DNA of 64,000 nt from the NCBI RefSeq assembly GCF_005083565.1, contig NZ_CP034891.1, forward strand, positions 372,001-436,000, written 5' to 3'. Shown in pieces: positions 50,429 to 61,441 of the stretch (its first letter is position 1; the number at the start of each line of letters is the position of its first letter). Origin of the DNA: Buchnera aphidicola (Acyrthosiphon lactucae) (lineage in GTDB: Bacteria; Pseudomonadota; Gammaproteobacteria; Enterobacterales; Enterobacteriaceae). The notes under the pieces are model-generated. The model saw nothing but the letters and a program-made list of their open reading frames with translations. It made no database searches and had not been told where the DNA came from. Made by a program: the position numbers and the translations under genes.

Positions 50429-51763
50429 TTAAAGTAATTTAATACTTTCTCTAATATGATGAGCTAATTTATAAACTTTCAAAGTATTTTCACCCTCAAC
50501 CATAATTCTCAAACATGGTTCCGTACCAGATTTGCGAATTAAAACACGACTATTTTGACCTAAAAAATCTTTATATTGTGAAAGAATATCTTGTATTTTC
50601 AGATCTTTTTCTGAATTTGTTTCTTGTTCTAAAAAAATATTCACTAAAACTTGAGGAAATAATTTTATTTGATTTGATAAATTATATAGACTCATATTAT
50701 TGTTAATCATACTAACTAAAACTTGCAAACTAGCAATAATACCATCACCAGTAGAATGCTTATCTAACAAAATAATATGACCTGATTTTTCAGCTCCCAA
50801 CATCCATCTTTTTTCTTTAATTTTTTTATATACATTACGATCTCCTATTTGTGTGGCATAAAAGGGAATACCAAGTTTTTTTAAACCTAAAATAACACCC
50901 GTATTAGTCATTAAAGTACCTACAACACCACCTTTTAATTTATTTTCTTTTAAATATTCTTTTGCGATAATATAAATTATTTGATCTCCATCTACTTGAT
51001 TTCCTAAATGATCTACCATGATGACACGATCTCCATCGCCATCAAATGCTAAACCGATATCAGCTTTTTCTGATATAACTATTTTTTTCAATTGTACAAT
51101 ATTAGTAGATCCTGAATTTTTATTTATATTTACTCCATTAGGTTTAATAGCAACTGTAATGACTTTTGCACCTAAATCCTGAAAAATTTTAGGTGCTATA
51201 TTAAAAGTTGAACCATTAGCACAATCTAAAACAATAGTAAATTTAGATAAATTTAAATGTTTAGGAAAAGTATTTTTACAAAAGTTAATATATTTATTTT
51301 CAGGATCTATAATATTATTAGAAAAACCAAAATTTTCATAATCAGGATAAAAAAAATTATTTTTTATTTCTTTCTCTATAGAAAACTCTATTTTTTTAGT
51401 TAGTTTAATTCCATTTTTATAAAAAATTTTTATGCCATTATCATAAAAAAGATTATGAGAACCTGAAATAACAATTCCTGCAGAAGCATTTAAAGATTTA
51501 GTCAAATATGCAATTGCTGAAGTAGGTATACAGTTAGCTAATAAAGTAGATACTCCTGTAGACAAAATACCAAATTCTAAAACAGACTGTAACATAGATC
51601 CAGAAATACGTGTATCTCTTCCTATAATAATTTTTTTTGTTTTATTTTTCCCTAAAACTGTTCCAATAGACCATCCTAATTTTAATAAAAAATTTGGTGT
51701 AATCGGATGTATTCCTACTTTTCCACGTATACCATCTGTTTGAAAATATTGCAAAAAATTCAT
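50429..51763 (-). CDS. glmM: Phosphoglucosamine mutase
   Basis: GlmM converts glucosamine-6-phosphate to glucosamine-1-phosphate for UDP-GlcNAc. The phosphorylated Ser102 is present, but its loop reads ISGSHNLFYDNG where the family has ISASHNPFYDNG, and the N-terminal FGTDGIRG reads FQTDGIRG. The metal site DGDGDR (241-246) and phosphate-binding RKSGTEP are intact. It has 444 residues against 445. folP, between ftsH and glmM in E. coli, is missing. Confidence 0.95.
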   Translation of the reverse strand: MNFLQYFQTDGIRGKVGIHPITPNFLLKLGWSIGTVLGKNKTKKIIIGRDTRISGSMLQSVLEFGILSTGVSTLLANCIPTSAIAYLTKSLNASAGIVISGSHNLFYDNGIKIFYKNGIKLTKKIEFSIEKEIKNNFFYPDYENFGFSNNIIDPENKYINFCKNTFPKHLNLSKFTIVLDCANGSTFNIAPKIFQDLGAKVITVAIKPNGVNINKNSGSTNIVQLKKIVISEKADIGLAFDGDGDRVIMVDHLGNQVDGDQIIYIIAKEYLKENKLKGGVVGTLMTNTGVILGLKKLGIPFYATQIGDRNVYKKIKEKRWMLGAEKSGHIILLDKHSTGDGIIASLQVLVSMINNNMSLYNLSNQIKLFPQVLVNIFLEQETNSEKDLKIQDILSQYKDFLGQNSRVLIRKSGTEPCLRIMVEGENTLKVYKLAHHIRESIKLL

Positions 51764-51839
51764 GATGATTTCATTCCTATATTATTTAAATATAATTATA
51801 TTTTGCAATAAATTTTAATAAATTTATTTTTTATTAAAA

Positions 51840-51880
51840 AATAAGATGAAGTTATAATAATTTTATCACTTCATCTTATT
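51840..51880 (-). terminator. Terminator after ftsH
   Basis: AATAAGATGAAGT (51840-51852) pairs perfectly over 13 bases with ACTTCATCTTATT (51868-51880). On the minus strand the second arm runs into TTTTTAAT, so it ends the ftsH transcript, about 100 bases past the stop. Confidence 0.7.
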
Positions 51881-51983
51881 TTAAGATACATTAAATGAAG
51901 GAATGTTAAACATTATAAAAATTAATATTTTTTTAATTTCTGTAAACACATAAAAACATATTTATTTTCCTAAATTAAAGACA

Positions 51984-53819
51984 CTATTTATTTATATCTG
52001 TTTCAATCCATCCCTTTGGTTTGCGTACTTCTTTTCTTTTCATTAAATCATCAATTTGAAACGCATCAATAGTTTCATATTTTATCAATGCTTCTTTCAT
52101 AGCATGTAATATGTCAATATTTTCATTTAAAATATTTCGAGCTCTGCTATAATTATTTTCAATTAATAATTTTACTTCTTCATCAATAATTCTAGCTGTT
52201 TCATCAGACATATGTTTTGCTTTAGCTACTGAGCGACCTAAAAATACTTCCCCTTCTTCTTCAGCGTATAGCAAAGGCCCTAGTTTTTCTGAAAATCCCC
52301 ATTGTGTTACCATATTTCGTGCTAAACTTGTAGCTATTTTTATATCATTATAAGCACCAGTAGAAACATTTTTAGAACCATAAATAATTTCTTCTGCTAA
52401 ACGACCACCATATAAAGTAGATATTTGGCTTTCTAACTTTTGACGACTAATGCTAAGGGTATCTGATTCCGGTAAAAAAAACGTAACGCCCAGTGCTTGT
52501 CCTCTAGGAATAATAGTTACTTTATGTGCAGGATCATGATCAGGTACTAATCTTCCAATAATAACATGACCAGCTTCATGATATGCAGTAGATTCTTTTT
52601 GAAAGTCGCTCATAACCATTGATCTTCGCTCAGAACCCATCATCATTTTATCTTTGGCTCTTTCAAATTCCAACATAGAAACTACACGATTATCGATTCT
52701 AGCTGCAAAAAGAGCCGCTTCATTGACTAAATTAGCTAAATCAGCTCCTGAAAAACCTGGTGTACCACGTGCAATAATCATAGGATCTACATCTTTAGAT
52801 AAAGGAACTTTTCTCATATGTACTTTTAAAATTTGTTCTCGTCCACGAATATCTGGAAGCGCTACAATAACTTGACGATCAAAACGACCAGGACGTAAAA
52901 GAGCGGGATCTAAAACATCAGGTCTATTAGTAGCAGCTATTAAAATAATACCTTCATTCCCATCAAAACCATCCATTTCTACTAGCATTTGATTAAGTGT
53001 TTGTTCTCTTTCATCATGCCCTCCACCTAATCCAGCACCTCTTTGGCGTCCTACAGCATCAATTTCATCAATAAAAATTATACATGGTGCAGATTTTCTT
53101 GAATGTTCAAACATATCTCTTACTCTTGAAGCACCTACTCCAACAAACATTTCCACAAAATCAGATCCAGAAATTGTGAAAAATGGAACTTTAGCTTCTC
53201 CAGCGATTGCTTTTGCAAGTAATGTTTTACCAGTACCAGGGGGTCCAACCATTAATATACCTTTAGGAATTTTGCCTCCTAATTTTTGAAAACGACTAGG
53301 TTCTTTAAGATATTCTACCAATTCACTGACTTCTTCTTTTGCTTCATCACATCCTGCAACATCTGCAAAGGTAGTTTGAATTTGATCTTCTGATAGCATA
53401 CGTGCTTTACTTTTTCCAAATGACATCGCACCTTTTCCACCACCCATTTGCATTTGACGCATAAAAAAAATCCAAACACCAATAAGTAATAACATTGGAA
53501 ACCAAGATATGATAATTGAAATAAAAAGACTTGGTTCTTCAGGCATTGCTCCAATAATTTTAACTCTTTTAATCAAAAGATTATCTAAAAGTTTAGGGTC
53601 ATTAACAGGAATATAAGTAGTGTATTTACTGCTATCTTTTTTAGTGACACTAATGATACGTCCGTTAATATATGCTTCACGGATCTGATCTTGATTTACT
53701 TCTGATAAAAAAGTTGAATAATCAACTTTATGATTATTTATATCATTACTATTGAAATTTTGGAAAATAGACATTAATACAACTGTGATAACTAACCAGA
53801 AGATTAGGTTTTTAACCAT
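51984..53819 (-). CDS. ftsH: FtsH, membrane AAA+ zinc protease
   Basis: FtsH degrades unassembled membrane proteins and short-lived regulators. Two membrane segments (near 2-22 and 98-120) bracket a periplasmic domain. The AAA module has GPPGTGKT, the arginine-finger region and [12 protein letters not shown]; the protease has HEAGH in [13 protein letters not shown]. The ATG at 53819 matches the usual E. coli start (611 residues); an in-frame TTG three codons earlier also gives the older E. coli-type MSDM start. The C-terminal tail after GW is about 30 residues shorter than in E. coli. Confidence 0.96.
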   Translation of the reverse strand: MVKNLIFWLVITVVLMSIFQNFNSNDINNHKVDYSTFLSEVNQDQIREAYINGRIISVTKKDSSKYTTYIPVNDPKLLDNLLIKRVKIIGAMPEEPSLFISIIISWFPMLLLIGVWIFFMRQMQMGGGKGAMSFGKSKARMLSEDQIQTTFADVAGCDEAKEEVSELVEYLKEPSRFQKLGGKIPKGILMVGPPGTGKTLLAKAIAGEAKVPFFTISGSDFVEMFVGVGASRVRDMFEHSRKSAPCIIFIDEIDAVGRQRGAGLGGGHDEREQTLNQMLVEMDGFDGNEGIILIAATNRPDVLDPALLRPGRFDRQVIVALPDIRGREQILKVHMRKVPLSKDVDPMIIARGTPGFSGADLANLVNEAALFAARIDNRVVSMLEFERAKDKMMMGSERRSMVMSDFQKESTAYHEAGHVIIGRLVPDHDPAHKVTIIPRGQALGVTFFLPESDTLSISRQKLESQISTLYGGRLAEEIIYGSKNVSTGAYNDIKIATSLARNMVTQWGFSEKLGPLLYAEEEGEVFLGRSVAKAKHMSDETARIIDEEVKLLIENNYSRARNILNENIDILHAMKEALIKYETIDAFQIDDLMKRKEVRKPKGWIETDINK

Positions 53820-53884
53820 GTCACTCAAAGGAACAACCTCTCATTGAATCTATATTTTTAAAAACAACACAGACTATTATAATT

Positions 53885-54505
53885 TTATCTGGTTGCTAGA
53901 ATGAATATCTCTCGAGATCTTGTTCGAGAAGTTTTAGGTTTGCAAACTTTAATTTTTGTAAAAAATATTTTGATTTTTTTATATAATTCATTAAAACCTT
54001 CTCCCTGAAATGATTTCAATAAAAAAATACCATTTTTAGATAAAACATGATTTGATATTTTTAATGCTAATTTGGATAAGTCAATAATACGCGGCATATC
54101 AATGGAAAAGTTTCCTGTTATATTAGGTGCCATATCTGACATCACTAAATGGAATGTAATATTATTTAAAGAGCTTAACATTAAATTTAATGTTTTTTTA
54201 TTACGAAAATCTCCTTGAAAAATATCAACACCTTTTATTGGTTGAATAGGCAATATATCACAAGCTATAACACGTCCTTTTTTTCCTATTCTATTAATAG
54301 CATATTGCGACCAACTTCCAGGAGCTGCACCCAAGTCAATAACATTCATACCAATTTTAAATAATTTATTACTTTTATCTAGTTGCTCTAGTTTAAACCA
54401 AGCTCTTGAACGTATATTATTTTTTTTCGCTTCCCTAACATATGAATCTTTAAAATGCTCTGTTAACCAACGATTGGAACTACTGTTTTTTTTTTTAGAA
54501 ATCAT
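53885..54505 (-). CDS. rlmE: RlmE, 23S rRNA 2'-O-methyltransferase (U2552)
   Basis: RlmE (FtsJ/RrmJ) methylates the ribose of U2552 late in 50S assembly. SAM motif is VIDLGAAPGSWSQ, and the catalytic set K-D-K is visible in SRAWFKLEQ, MSDMAPN and LLKSFQGEGF. It has 206 residues against 209. Codons 4-7 form an A11 tract (T11 at 54486-54496 on the + strand), the longest homopolymer of the coding regions seen, so out-of-frame transcripts are likely. Confidence 0.95.
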   Translation of the reverse strand: MISKKKNSSSNRWLTEHFKDSYVREAKKNNIRSRAWFKLEQLDKSNKLFKIGMNVIDLGAAPGSWSQYAINRIGKKGRVIACDILPIQPIKGVDIFQGDFRNKKTLNLMLSSLNNITFHLVMSDMAPNITGNFSIDMPRIIDLSKLALKISNHVLSKNGIFLLKSFQGEGFNELYKKIKIFFTKIKVCKPKTSRTRSREIFILATR

Positions 54506-54580
54506 ATTTTCACTGTTTTTAAATTAATTTTTCAATAAAAAAAATTATAAAAATTTAAATGAGACTAATAATTTTTAAAA

Positions 54581-55060
54581 CTATATATAATTTATATTTA
54601 AAATCTTATATTCAACATCACCGCCTGGTGTAGATATGGTTACAACATCATGACTTTTCTTTCCAATAAGACCTCTTGCTATTGGAGAATTAATAGAAAT
54701 TAAACGTTTTTTAAAATCAGATTCATCATCACCTACAATTTGATAAGTAAATTTCTCATTGTTTTTTATATTTAGAATACTAACAGTAGAACCAAAAATT
54801 ACTCGACCATCATTTGATATTTTTGTTACATCTATAATTTGAGAATTAGATAATTTTAATTCAATTTCTTTAATACGTCCTTCACAAAAACTTTGTTCTT
54901 CACGAGCTGAATGATATTCAGCATTTTCTTTTAAATCACCATGTTCTCTGGCTTCTGTTATTGCTGTGATAATACGAGGACGTTTTACATTTTTTAATAT
55001 TTTAAGTTCTTTACGAAGTTTTTCTGCCCCTCTTACAGTCATTGGAATTAGACTAATCAT
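54581..55060 (-). CDS. greA: GreA, transcript cleavage factor
   Basis: GreA enters the secondary channel of RNA polymerase and rescues backtracked complexes. The N-terminal coiled coil carries the acidic tip ([19 protein letters not shown]), and the C-terminal FKBP-like domain has [17 protein letters not shown] and TPGGDVEY. It has 159 residues against 158, and GGAGTG precedes the ATG at 55060. dacB and yhbY, neighbours in E. coli, are absent. Confidence 0.96.
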   Translation of the reverse strand: MISLIPMTVRGAEKLRKELKILKNVKRPRIITAITEAREHGDLKENAEYHSAREEQSFCEGRIKEIELKLSNSQIIDVTKISNDGRVIFGSTVSILNIKNNEKFTYQIVGDDESDFKKRLISINSPIARGLIGKKSHDVVTISTPGGDVEYKILNINYI

Positions 55061-55569
55061 GTGAACACTCCACTATTTTTTAATATTTTAAAAGTAATTT
55101 TAAAAAATAAAAAATATTTTTTAAAATCTAAAAAAATGTTAAATTATATTTTTATATTTAATAATATTGAAAATTTAAATAATTTTTAACTTGAAGATTT
55201 TTATCTTTTATCTATTTTCAAATTCTAAATTAAAGATTTTAAAATTAAAGATCATAAAATGGAACTTTATCTTAATAAACTCTAATTAAATTTTATAGTT
55301 GATAAAAATAAATTTAAAATATATAAAAAAATAAAAGTATCAAATTTATTAAATAATCTAAAAAAAAATTTTATTTAATTTGATATTTCTTTTATAAAAA
55401 ATATAAATTTAAAAATTAAAATATATTTATCTATTTTAAAGTAAAAAATAAAATTTATCAAAATTTTAAAAATTTAGTTATATATTTATATATTGTTAAT
55501 TTACTTACTTGCTAATATTTTTAAAAATTTTAAACCACATCAAGCATTCAATTAAAAGCACATTAAAAA
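55061..55569. other. Long non-coding gap between greA and ibaG
   Basis: These 509 bases between divergent genes are the longest gap in the window. They are almost pure A/T, with no frame of convincing composition, no tRNA-like fold and no clear hairpin with a U-run. It probably represents a fully decayed gene or rearrangement point plus the promoters of greA and ibaG. Confidence 0.5.
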
Positions 55570-55839
55570 ATGGATAATCAAGATATAAAATCGTTACTCA
55601 TCACAAAACTAAATCTAGAAAACGCTTATATTACAGGAGATAGCAATCATATTGAGATAATTGCTATAGGAGATATTTTTAAAGGTGCTAGTCAAGTTAA
55701 AAGACAGCAAATAGTCTATACACCATTGATAAAAATAATTACAGAAAAACATATTCATGCCGTATCTATCATATCTTATACACCAAAAGAATGGGAACAG
55801 AATAAAAAAATAAATAATTCTAATCATCTATTAAAATAA
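55570..55839 (+). CDS. ibaG: IbaG (YrbA), BolA-family protein
   Basis: This is a BolA-like protein; in E. coli IbaG works with monothiol glutaredoxin Grx4 in Fe-S handling and acid stress. The 89 residues follow E. coli along the whole length: LNLENAYITGDSNHIEIIAIG, FKGASQVKRQQIVYTPL and IHAVSIISYTPKEWEQ. The conserved C-terminal His (in KHIHAVS) is present. It lies 30 bases upstream of murA, as in E. coli, and probably shares its transcript. Confidence 0.92.
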   Translation: MDNQDIKSLLITKLNLENAYITGDSNHIEIIAIGDIFKGASQVKRQQIVYTPLIKIITEKHIHAVSIISYTPKEWEQNKKINNSNHLLK

Positions 55840-55869
55840 AAATGATATTAATACAATAGAGATTTATTA

Positions 55870-57123
55870 ATGCTGAATAAACTACGCGTAGAAGGAAATA
55901 AAAATTTAAATGGAAATGTTATTATTTCAGGTTCTAAAAATGCAGCATTACCAATTTTATTTATGACTATATTAACAGAAGAAAAAATAAAAATTAGTAA
56001 TGTTCCGAATTTAACTGACATTAATATAGCACTTAAATTGCTTGTATATTTAGGAGTAAAAATAAAATATAAAAAAATATTATGTATTGATGCAAGTTCA
56101 ATTAATATTTTTCATGCTCCATATCATCTAATTAAAAAAATTAGAGCATCTATCTGGATACTAGGGCCTCTTTTAGCACGTTTTGGTAAAGCTAAAATAT
56201 TTTTACCGGGAGGATGCAAAATTGGTAGAAGACCTATAGATTTACATTTAAATGGTTTAATACAGTTAGGTGCGAAGATTGATTTAAAAGATAATTGTAT
56301 TGACGCTTATGTTAAAGGCCGTTTACAAGGAAAATACATTCTAATGGAAAAAATTAGCGTTGGTGCTACTATTACAATTATGAGTGCTGCGACCTTAGCT
56401 CAAGGTTATACAGTAATTGATAACGCTGCTTGCGAACCAGAAATTGTTGATATTGCAAAATTTCTAAATTCTTTAGGTGCTAATATTATTGGTGCAGGAA
56501 GTAAAAAAATATATATTAAAGGTGTTATAAAATTAACTGGTGGTGTACATCAAGTGATTCCAGATAGAATTGAAACAGGAACATTTTTAGTTGCTGCAGC
56601 AATTTCTCAAGGTCATATTATTTGTCATAAAACTGAACCTAAACATTTAAAAAGTGTATTAATAAAATTAAATGAAGCTGGAGCAAAAATTGAAACAGGA
56701 AAAGACTGGATTAAATTAGATATGAGAGGCAAAAGACCTAAGGCTTTAAATATCTTTACTGCTCCTTATCCAGGATTTCCAACAGATATGCAAGCTCAAT
56801 TTGCTTTATTAAATACAATTTCTAAAGGTATAGGTACTATAACTGAAACTATATTTGAAAATCGTTTTATTTACGCATCAGAATTAATTAATATGGGAGC
56901 TAAAATAGAAATTCAAAAAAATACTATCATATGCTATGGGATACCTAAATTAATATCATCTAACGTTTTTTGTAGTGATTTAAGAGCATCAGCAACATTA
57001 ATATTAGCAGGATGTATTGCCGCCGGTCTGACAATAGTAAATCATACTTATCATCTTATTAGAGGATATGAGTCATTTCCTAATAAATTAAATAAATTAG
57101 GAGCTGATATTAAAATAATATAG
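55870..57123 (+). CDS. murA: MurA, UDP-GlcNAc enolpyruvyl transferase
   Basis: MurA performs the first committed step of peptidoglycan synthesis. The active-site cysteine is Cys116 in [17 protein letters not shown], the fosfomycin-sensitive form. The N-terminal SGSKNAALP and [15 protein letters not shown] segments are conserved. It has 417 residues against 419. With glmM and lpoB in the same window it supports a retained, host-independent wall. Confidence 0.97.
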   Translation: MLNKLRVEGNKNLNGNVIISGSKNAALPILFMTILTEEKIKISNVPNLTDINIALKLLVYLGVKIKYKKILCIDASSINIFHAPYHLIKKIRASIWILGPLLARFGKAKIFLPGGCKIGRRPIDLHLNGLIQLGAKIDLKDNCIDAYVKGRLQGKYILMEKISVGATITIMSAATLAQGYTVIDNAACEPEIVDIAKFLNSLGANIIGAGSKKIYIKGVIKLTGGVHQVIPDRIETGTFLVAAAISQGHIICHKTEPKHLKSVLIKLNEAGAKIETGKDWIKLDMRGKRPKALNIFTAPYPGFPTDMQAQFALLNTISKGIGTITETIFENRFIYASELINMGAKIEIQKNTIICYGIPKLISSNVFCSDLRASATLILAGCIAAGLTIVNHTYHLIRGYESFPNKLNKLGADIKII

Positions 57124-57254
57124 ATATAATTAATTTTTTCTAAAAACATAATAAATTTTTAAAAAATAATATTATTTATTGAAAATATTTTTTTATGAAA
57201 TTTAACTATTTTTTATAAAAAACTATAAAAAAATTAAATAAATGGAGTTTTTTT

Positions 57255-57581
57255 ATGTATGCAGTTTTCGTAAGCGGTGGAAAACAATATCGAGTAACTA
57301 AAAACCAAATTATTAGATTAGAAAAATTAAATAATCCACTTGGTACAACTATAGAATTTGATAAAATTTTAATGATTTCTCACAAAGATTGTATAAAAAT
57401 TGGAACCCCTTTTATAAAGGGGAGTATAATAAAAGCTCATATTCAAAATCATGGTCGTCTTAAAAAAATTAAAATTATTAAATTTAATCGTCGTAAACAT
57501 TATAAAAAACAACAAGGTCATCGTCAAAATTTTACAGATGTAAAAATTATAGATATTAATAATATTATAGGAGAAATTTAA
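57255..57581 (+). CDS. rplU: Ribosomal protein L21
   Basis: L21 binds domain V/VI regions of 23S r[28 protein letters not shown] at the N-terminus and [23 protein letters not shown] near the end are typical. It has 108 residues against 103; the extra residues are at the C-terminal end. A GGAG site precedes the ATG. It forms an operon with rpmA, five bases downstream. Confidence 0.97.
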   Translation: MYAVFVSGGKQYRVTKNQIIRLEKLNNPLGTTIEFDKILMISHKDCIKIGTPFIKGSIIKAHIQNHGRLKKIKIIKFNRRKHYKKQQGHRQNFTDVKIIDINNIIGEI

Positions 57582-57586
57582 AATAA

Positions 57587-57841
57587 ATGGCACATAAAAA
57601 AGCTGGTGGTTCTACTAGAAATGGACGAGATTCTAATGCTCAAAGACTAGGTGTTAAGTGTTTTGGAGGACAATTAATTTCAGCAGGCAGTATCATTGTT
57701 AAACAACGTGGAACAAAATTTCATCCAGGTAAAAATGTAGGCTGTGGAAAAGATCATACAATTTTTGCTACTATAAAAGGAAAGGTAGAATTTAAAAAAA
57801 AAGGATTAAAACAAAGAACATATGTAAATATCATTAATTAA
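57587..57841 (+). CDS. rpmA: Ribosomal protein L27
   Basis: L27 reaches into the peptidyl transferase centre with its N-terminal tail. The start [22 protein letters not shown] and [20 protein letters not shown] identify it. It has 84 residues against 85. A terminator-like hairpin follows at 57865-57882. yhbE, next in E. coli, is missing and obgE comes next. Confidence 0.97.
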   Translation: MAHKKAGGSTRNGRDSNAQRLGVKCFGGQLISAGSIIVKQRGTKFHPGKNVGCGKDHTIFATIKGKVEFKKKGLKQRTYVNIIN

Positions 57842-57864
57842 ATAATAAATTATTTATATATCAA

Positions 57865-57882
57865 AACCCCTTTTCAGGGGTT
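57865..57882 (+). terminator. Hairpin after rpmA
   Basis: AACCCC (57865-57870) pairs with GGGGTT (57877-57882) around TTTTCA, then CTATATTTTT. It lies 24 bases past the rpmA stop and is a plausible intrinsic terminator with an imperfect U-run. Confidence 0.65.
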
Positions 57883-57940
57883 CTATATTTTTAAAATTAA
57901 ATATACAACTTATTAAAAAATTAATAAGTTTTATAAATAA

Positions 57941-58969
<1,029 letters not shown>

Positions 58970-59005
58970 AAAAGAACTCGGTCTATTAAAAAACCAAGTT
59001 CTTTT
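58970..59005. terminator. Bidirectional terminator between obgE and rpsI
   Basis: AAAAGAACT (58970-58978) pairs with AGTTCTTTT (58997-59005); two more G-C pairs continue after one mismatch. The stem has A-runs on the left and T-runs on the right, so it can end both convergent transcripts. Confidence 0.7.
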
Positions 59006-59035
59006 CAATTAAAACTAATCAAACCTTGTTCAGAT

Positions 59036-59428
59036 TTAGCGTTTAGAAAATTGTGGACGTTTTCTAGATTTTCGAAATCCAACTTTTTTACGCTCAACTT
59101 GACGTGAATCACGTGTTACAAATCCAGATTTTCTTAATTCAAAACGTAATGATTGATTATATTTGATTAAAGCACGAGTAATACCTTGACGAATTGCACC
59201 TGCTTGACCAGAAATACCTCCACCTTTTACCGTGATATAAATATTAAATTTATCTACCATATCAACTAATTCTAATGGTTGACGAACAATCATACAAGAA
59301 GTTTCACGACCAAAATACTCATTTAAAGAACGTTTATTTATCGTAATCTCTCCTTTTCCAGATCTAAGAAATACTCTAGCAGAAGAACTTTTACGACGAC
59401 CAGTACCATAATTTTGAGTTTGAATCAT
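59036..59428 (-). CDS. rpsI: Ribosomal protein S9
   Basis: S9 lies in the 30S head and its C-terminal tail contacts P-site tRNA. The 130 residues, equal to E. coli, include [36 protein letters not shown] and the conserved tail [17 protein letters not shown] ending in Arg. It is co-transcribed with rplM, 21 bases upstream. Confidence 0.97.
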   Translation of the reverse strand: MIQTQNYGTGRRKSSSARVFLRSGKGEITINKRSLNEYFGRETSCMIVRQPLELVDMVDKFNIYITVKGGGISGQAGAIRQGITRALIKYNQSLRFELRKSGFVTRDSRQVERKKVGFRKSRKRPQFSKR

Positions 59429-59449
59429 TTATTTTTATACACCTTTCTA

Positions 59450-59878
59450 TCAAATATTCAATAATTGAGGACATTGTGCCATATGTTTATGTGTTTCGTT
59501 AGAAAAAACTTTTAATTTTTTAAACATAGCGCGTCCTAAAGGACCTTTTGGCAACATACCTTTTACTGCATGTTCTATTACTCTTTCTGGATGATGAGAA
59601 ATCATTTCTTCGAATCTAGATTGTTTTATACCACCTATATAACCTGTATGATGATAATAAATTTTACCAATTCTTTTATTTCCTGTAACTAATATTTTAG
59701 AAGCATTTATAACAATGATATAATCACCGGTATCAAGATGAGGAGTATATTCAATTTTATGTTTTCCTCTTAAATAAAACGATAATACACTTGCTAATCT
59801 ACCTAATATTTTATTAGTTGCATCTACATAATACCAATTTCTTTTAATGTTTCTCAATTTAACTGAAAAAGTTTTCAT
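59450..59878 (-). CDS. rplM: Ribosomal protein L13
   Basis: L13 is an early-assembly 50S protein. It has 142 residues, equal to E. coli, with [16 protein letters not shown] near the start, [16 protein letters not shown] in the middle and [19 protein letters not shown] near the end. It is the first gene of the rplM-rpsI operon and is divergent from pheA. Confidence 0.97.
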   Translation of the reverse strand: MKTFSVKLRNIKRNWYYVDATNKILGRLASVLSFYLRGKHKIEYTPHLDTGDYIIVINASKILVTGNKRIGKIYYHHTGYIGGIKQSRFEEMISHHPERVIEHAVKGMLPKGPLGRAMFKKLKVFSNETHKHMAQCPQLLNI

Positions 59879-60078
59879 ATAAAATCCACTTAAATATAAT
59901 TATTTATTAGAAAATAATACTATGATTGTTATTAATAAGATATAGTAAAAATATTTTACTAAAAATATTTTTATATATTTTTTATACTTATAAAATATTT
60001 ATATCAATCATATTTTTTAACAATTATATAATTTACTATATTTGTTTTTATATAAGATTATTTAAAATATTCCATCTT

Positions 60079-60099
60079 ATATGTAGAAGTACTACATAT
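60079..60099. repeat. Inverted repeat upstream of pheA
   Basis: ATATGTAG (60079-60086) pairs with CTACATAT (60092-60099) around a five-base loop, just before the AGGTGA ribosome site of pheA. It could be an operator, an RNA hairpin near the start or chance; eight AT-rich pairs are not strong evidence. Confidence 0.3.
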
Positions 60100-60116
60100 T
60101 TCATAGGTGATAAATT

Positions 60117-61274
60117 ATGCCTACTAAAAATTCTTTACTAACCTTTCGTGATGAAATTAATAATATTGATAAAAAAATAGTAAAACTATTAGCAGAAAGG
60201 AAAACATTAGTATTAAAAATAGCTCAATGTAAAATAAAAAATAATCAAGCAATACGAGATCTAGAACGTGAAAAAAAAATGTTACAAAAATTAACTTGTT
60301 TAGGAAAAAAAAATCATCTAAAACCTGAATATATAACTCGATTATTCCAGTTAATAATTGAAGAATCTGTATTAACTCAAAAAAAGTTATTACAAAAATT
60401 TTCTAACAATAATGAATTAATTCCTATTATTTTTTCTTTTCTTGGTCCTAAGGGTTCTTACTCTCATATTGCTGCTTGTGAATATGCCGACCGAAATTTT
60501 CAAAAATGTATTACAAACGAGTGTTCAACATTTGAAGAAGTAATTCTCTCAGTTGAAAATAATAAATCAGATTATGCTGTTCTACCTATTGAAAATACCT
60601 GCTCTGGTTCTATTCATGAAGTTTTTAATCTTTTAAAGAATACTAATTTATTTATTATTGGAGAAATTAATATTTTTATAAATCATTGTTTACTTGCTCT
60701 GAAAAAAATTGAATTGAATAAAATTCAAAGAGTTTATAGTCATCCTCAACCATTTCAACAATGCAGTAATTTTATTAAAAAGTTTCCAAAATGGAAAATT
60801 AAATATACTAAAAGTACAGCAGATGCAATGAAAAAGATTACTAAATATAATGAAATAAATAATGCAGTATTAGGAAGTGAAATTGGAAGTAAAATTTACG
60901 GATTAAAAATTTTACATAAAAATTTAGCGAATACAAAAAAAAACATTACGAGATTTATTTTATTAAATAGAAATCCTATAAAAATTTCTGAAAAAATACC
61001 AACTAAAACATCATTAATATTTGGTATAGGACAAGAATCAGGAGCTCTTGCTAAAGTACTATTAATATTAGAAGAAAAAAAACTAATTATGAAAAAATTA
61101 AATTCTCAAACAATTTATAAAAATCCATCGGAAGAAATGTTTTATATTGATATTCAAGTGAATTTATCATCAAAATTAATGCAAGATGCTCTTCAAAAAA
61201 TTAAAAAAATTACTAAATTTATAAAAATTCTAGGTTGTTATCCTAGCGAAAATATAGTTCCAATAGTATCGTAA
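60117..61274 (+). CDS. pheA: PheA, chorismate mutase/prephenate dehydratase (P-protein)
   Basis: PheA makes phenylpyruvate, the precursor of the phenylalanine that Buchnera supplies to the aphid. The mutase domain covers about 1-95, the dehydratase about 105-285 (FLGPKGSYSH, PIENTCSGSIHEV, NITRF with Thr278), and the ACT regulatory domain about 297-385. In E. coli Phe inhibition depends on GALV (309-312) and ESRP (329-332); here these are GALA and NSQT at the same positions, suggesting loss of feedback. It has 385 residues against 386. No pheL-like leader peptide or attenuator is visible. Confidence 0.97.
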   Translation: MPTKNSLLTFRDEINNIDKKIVKLLAERKTLVLKIAQCKIKNNQAIRDLEREKKMLQKLTCLGKKNHLKPEYITRLFQLIIEESVLTQKKLLQKFSNNNELIPIIFSFLGPKGSYSHIAACEYADRNFQKCITNECSTFEEVILSVENNKSDYAVLPIENTCSGSIHEVFNLLKNTNLFIIGEINIFINHCLLALKKIELNKIQRVYSHPQPFQQCSNFIKKFPKWKIKYTKSTADAMKKITKYNEINNAVLGSEIGSKIYGLKILHKNLANTKKNITRFILLNRNPIKISEKIPTKTSLIFGIGQESGALAKVLLILEEKKLIMKKLNSQTIYKNPSEEMFYIDIQVNLSSKLMQDALQKIKKITKFIKILGCYPSENIVPIVS

Positions 61275-61441
61275 AAATTCTTGTAAATATAATATTTTAA
61301 AAAAATTTATATATTACACATATATAAAAATTTCAAAATACTTTTAAATACCTTTTTTAAAATATTTATTAAAAATAATTATTTTAAACATAATTATTAT
61401 CTTAAAAAAAATATTAATAAAATTAATGTGAGCAATAAATA

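Noticed and set aside
59926-60141. 71-codon hydrophobic frame upstream of pheA as a leader peptide or small membrane protein
   Set aside because: It is Phe/Ile/Tyr-rich as expected from translating A/T-only DNA, has no ribosome site, overlaps the pheA start and shows no Phe-run with attenuator hairpin like pheL.
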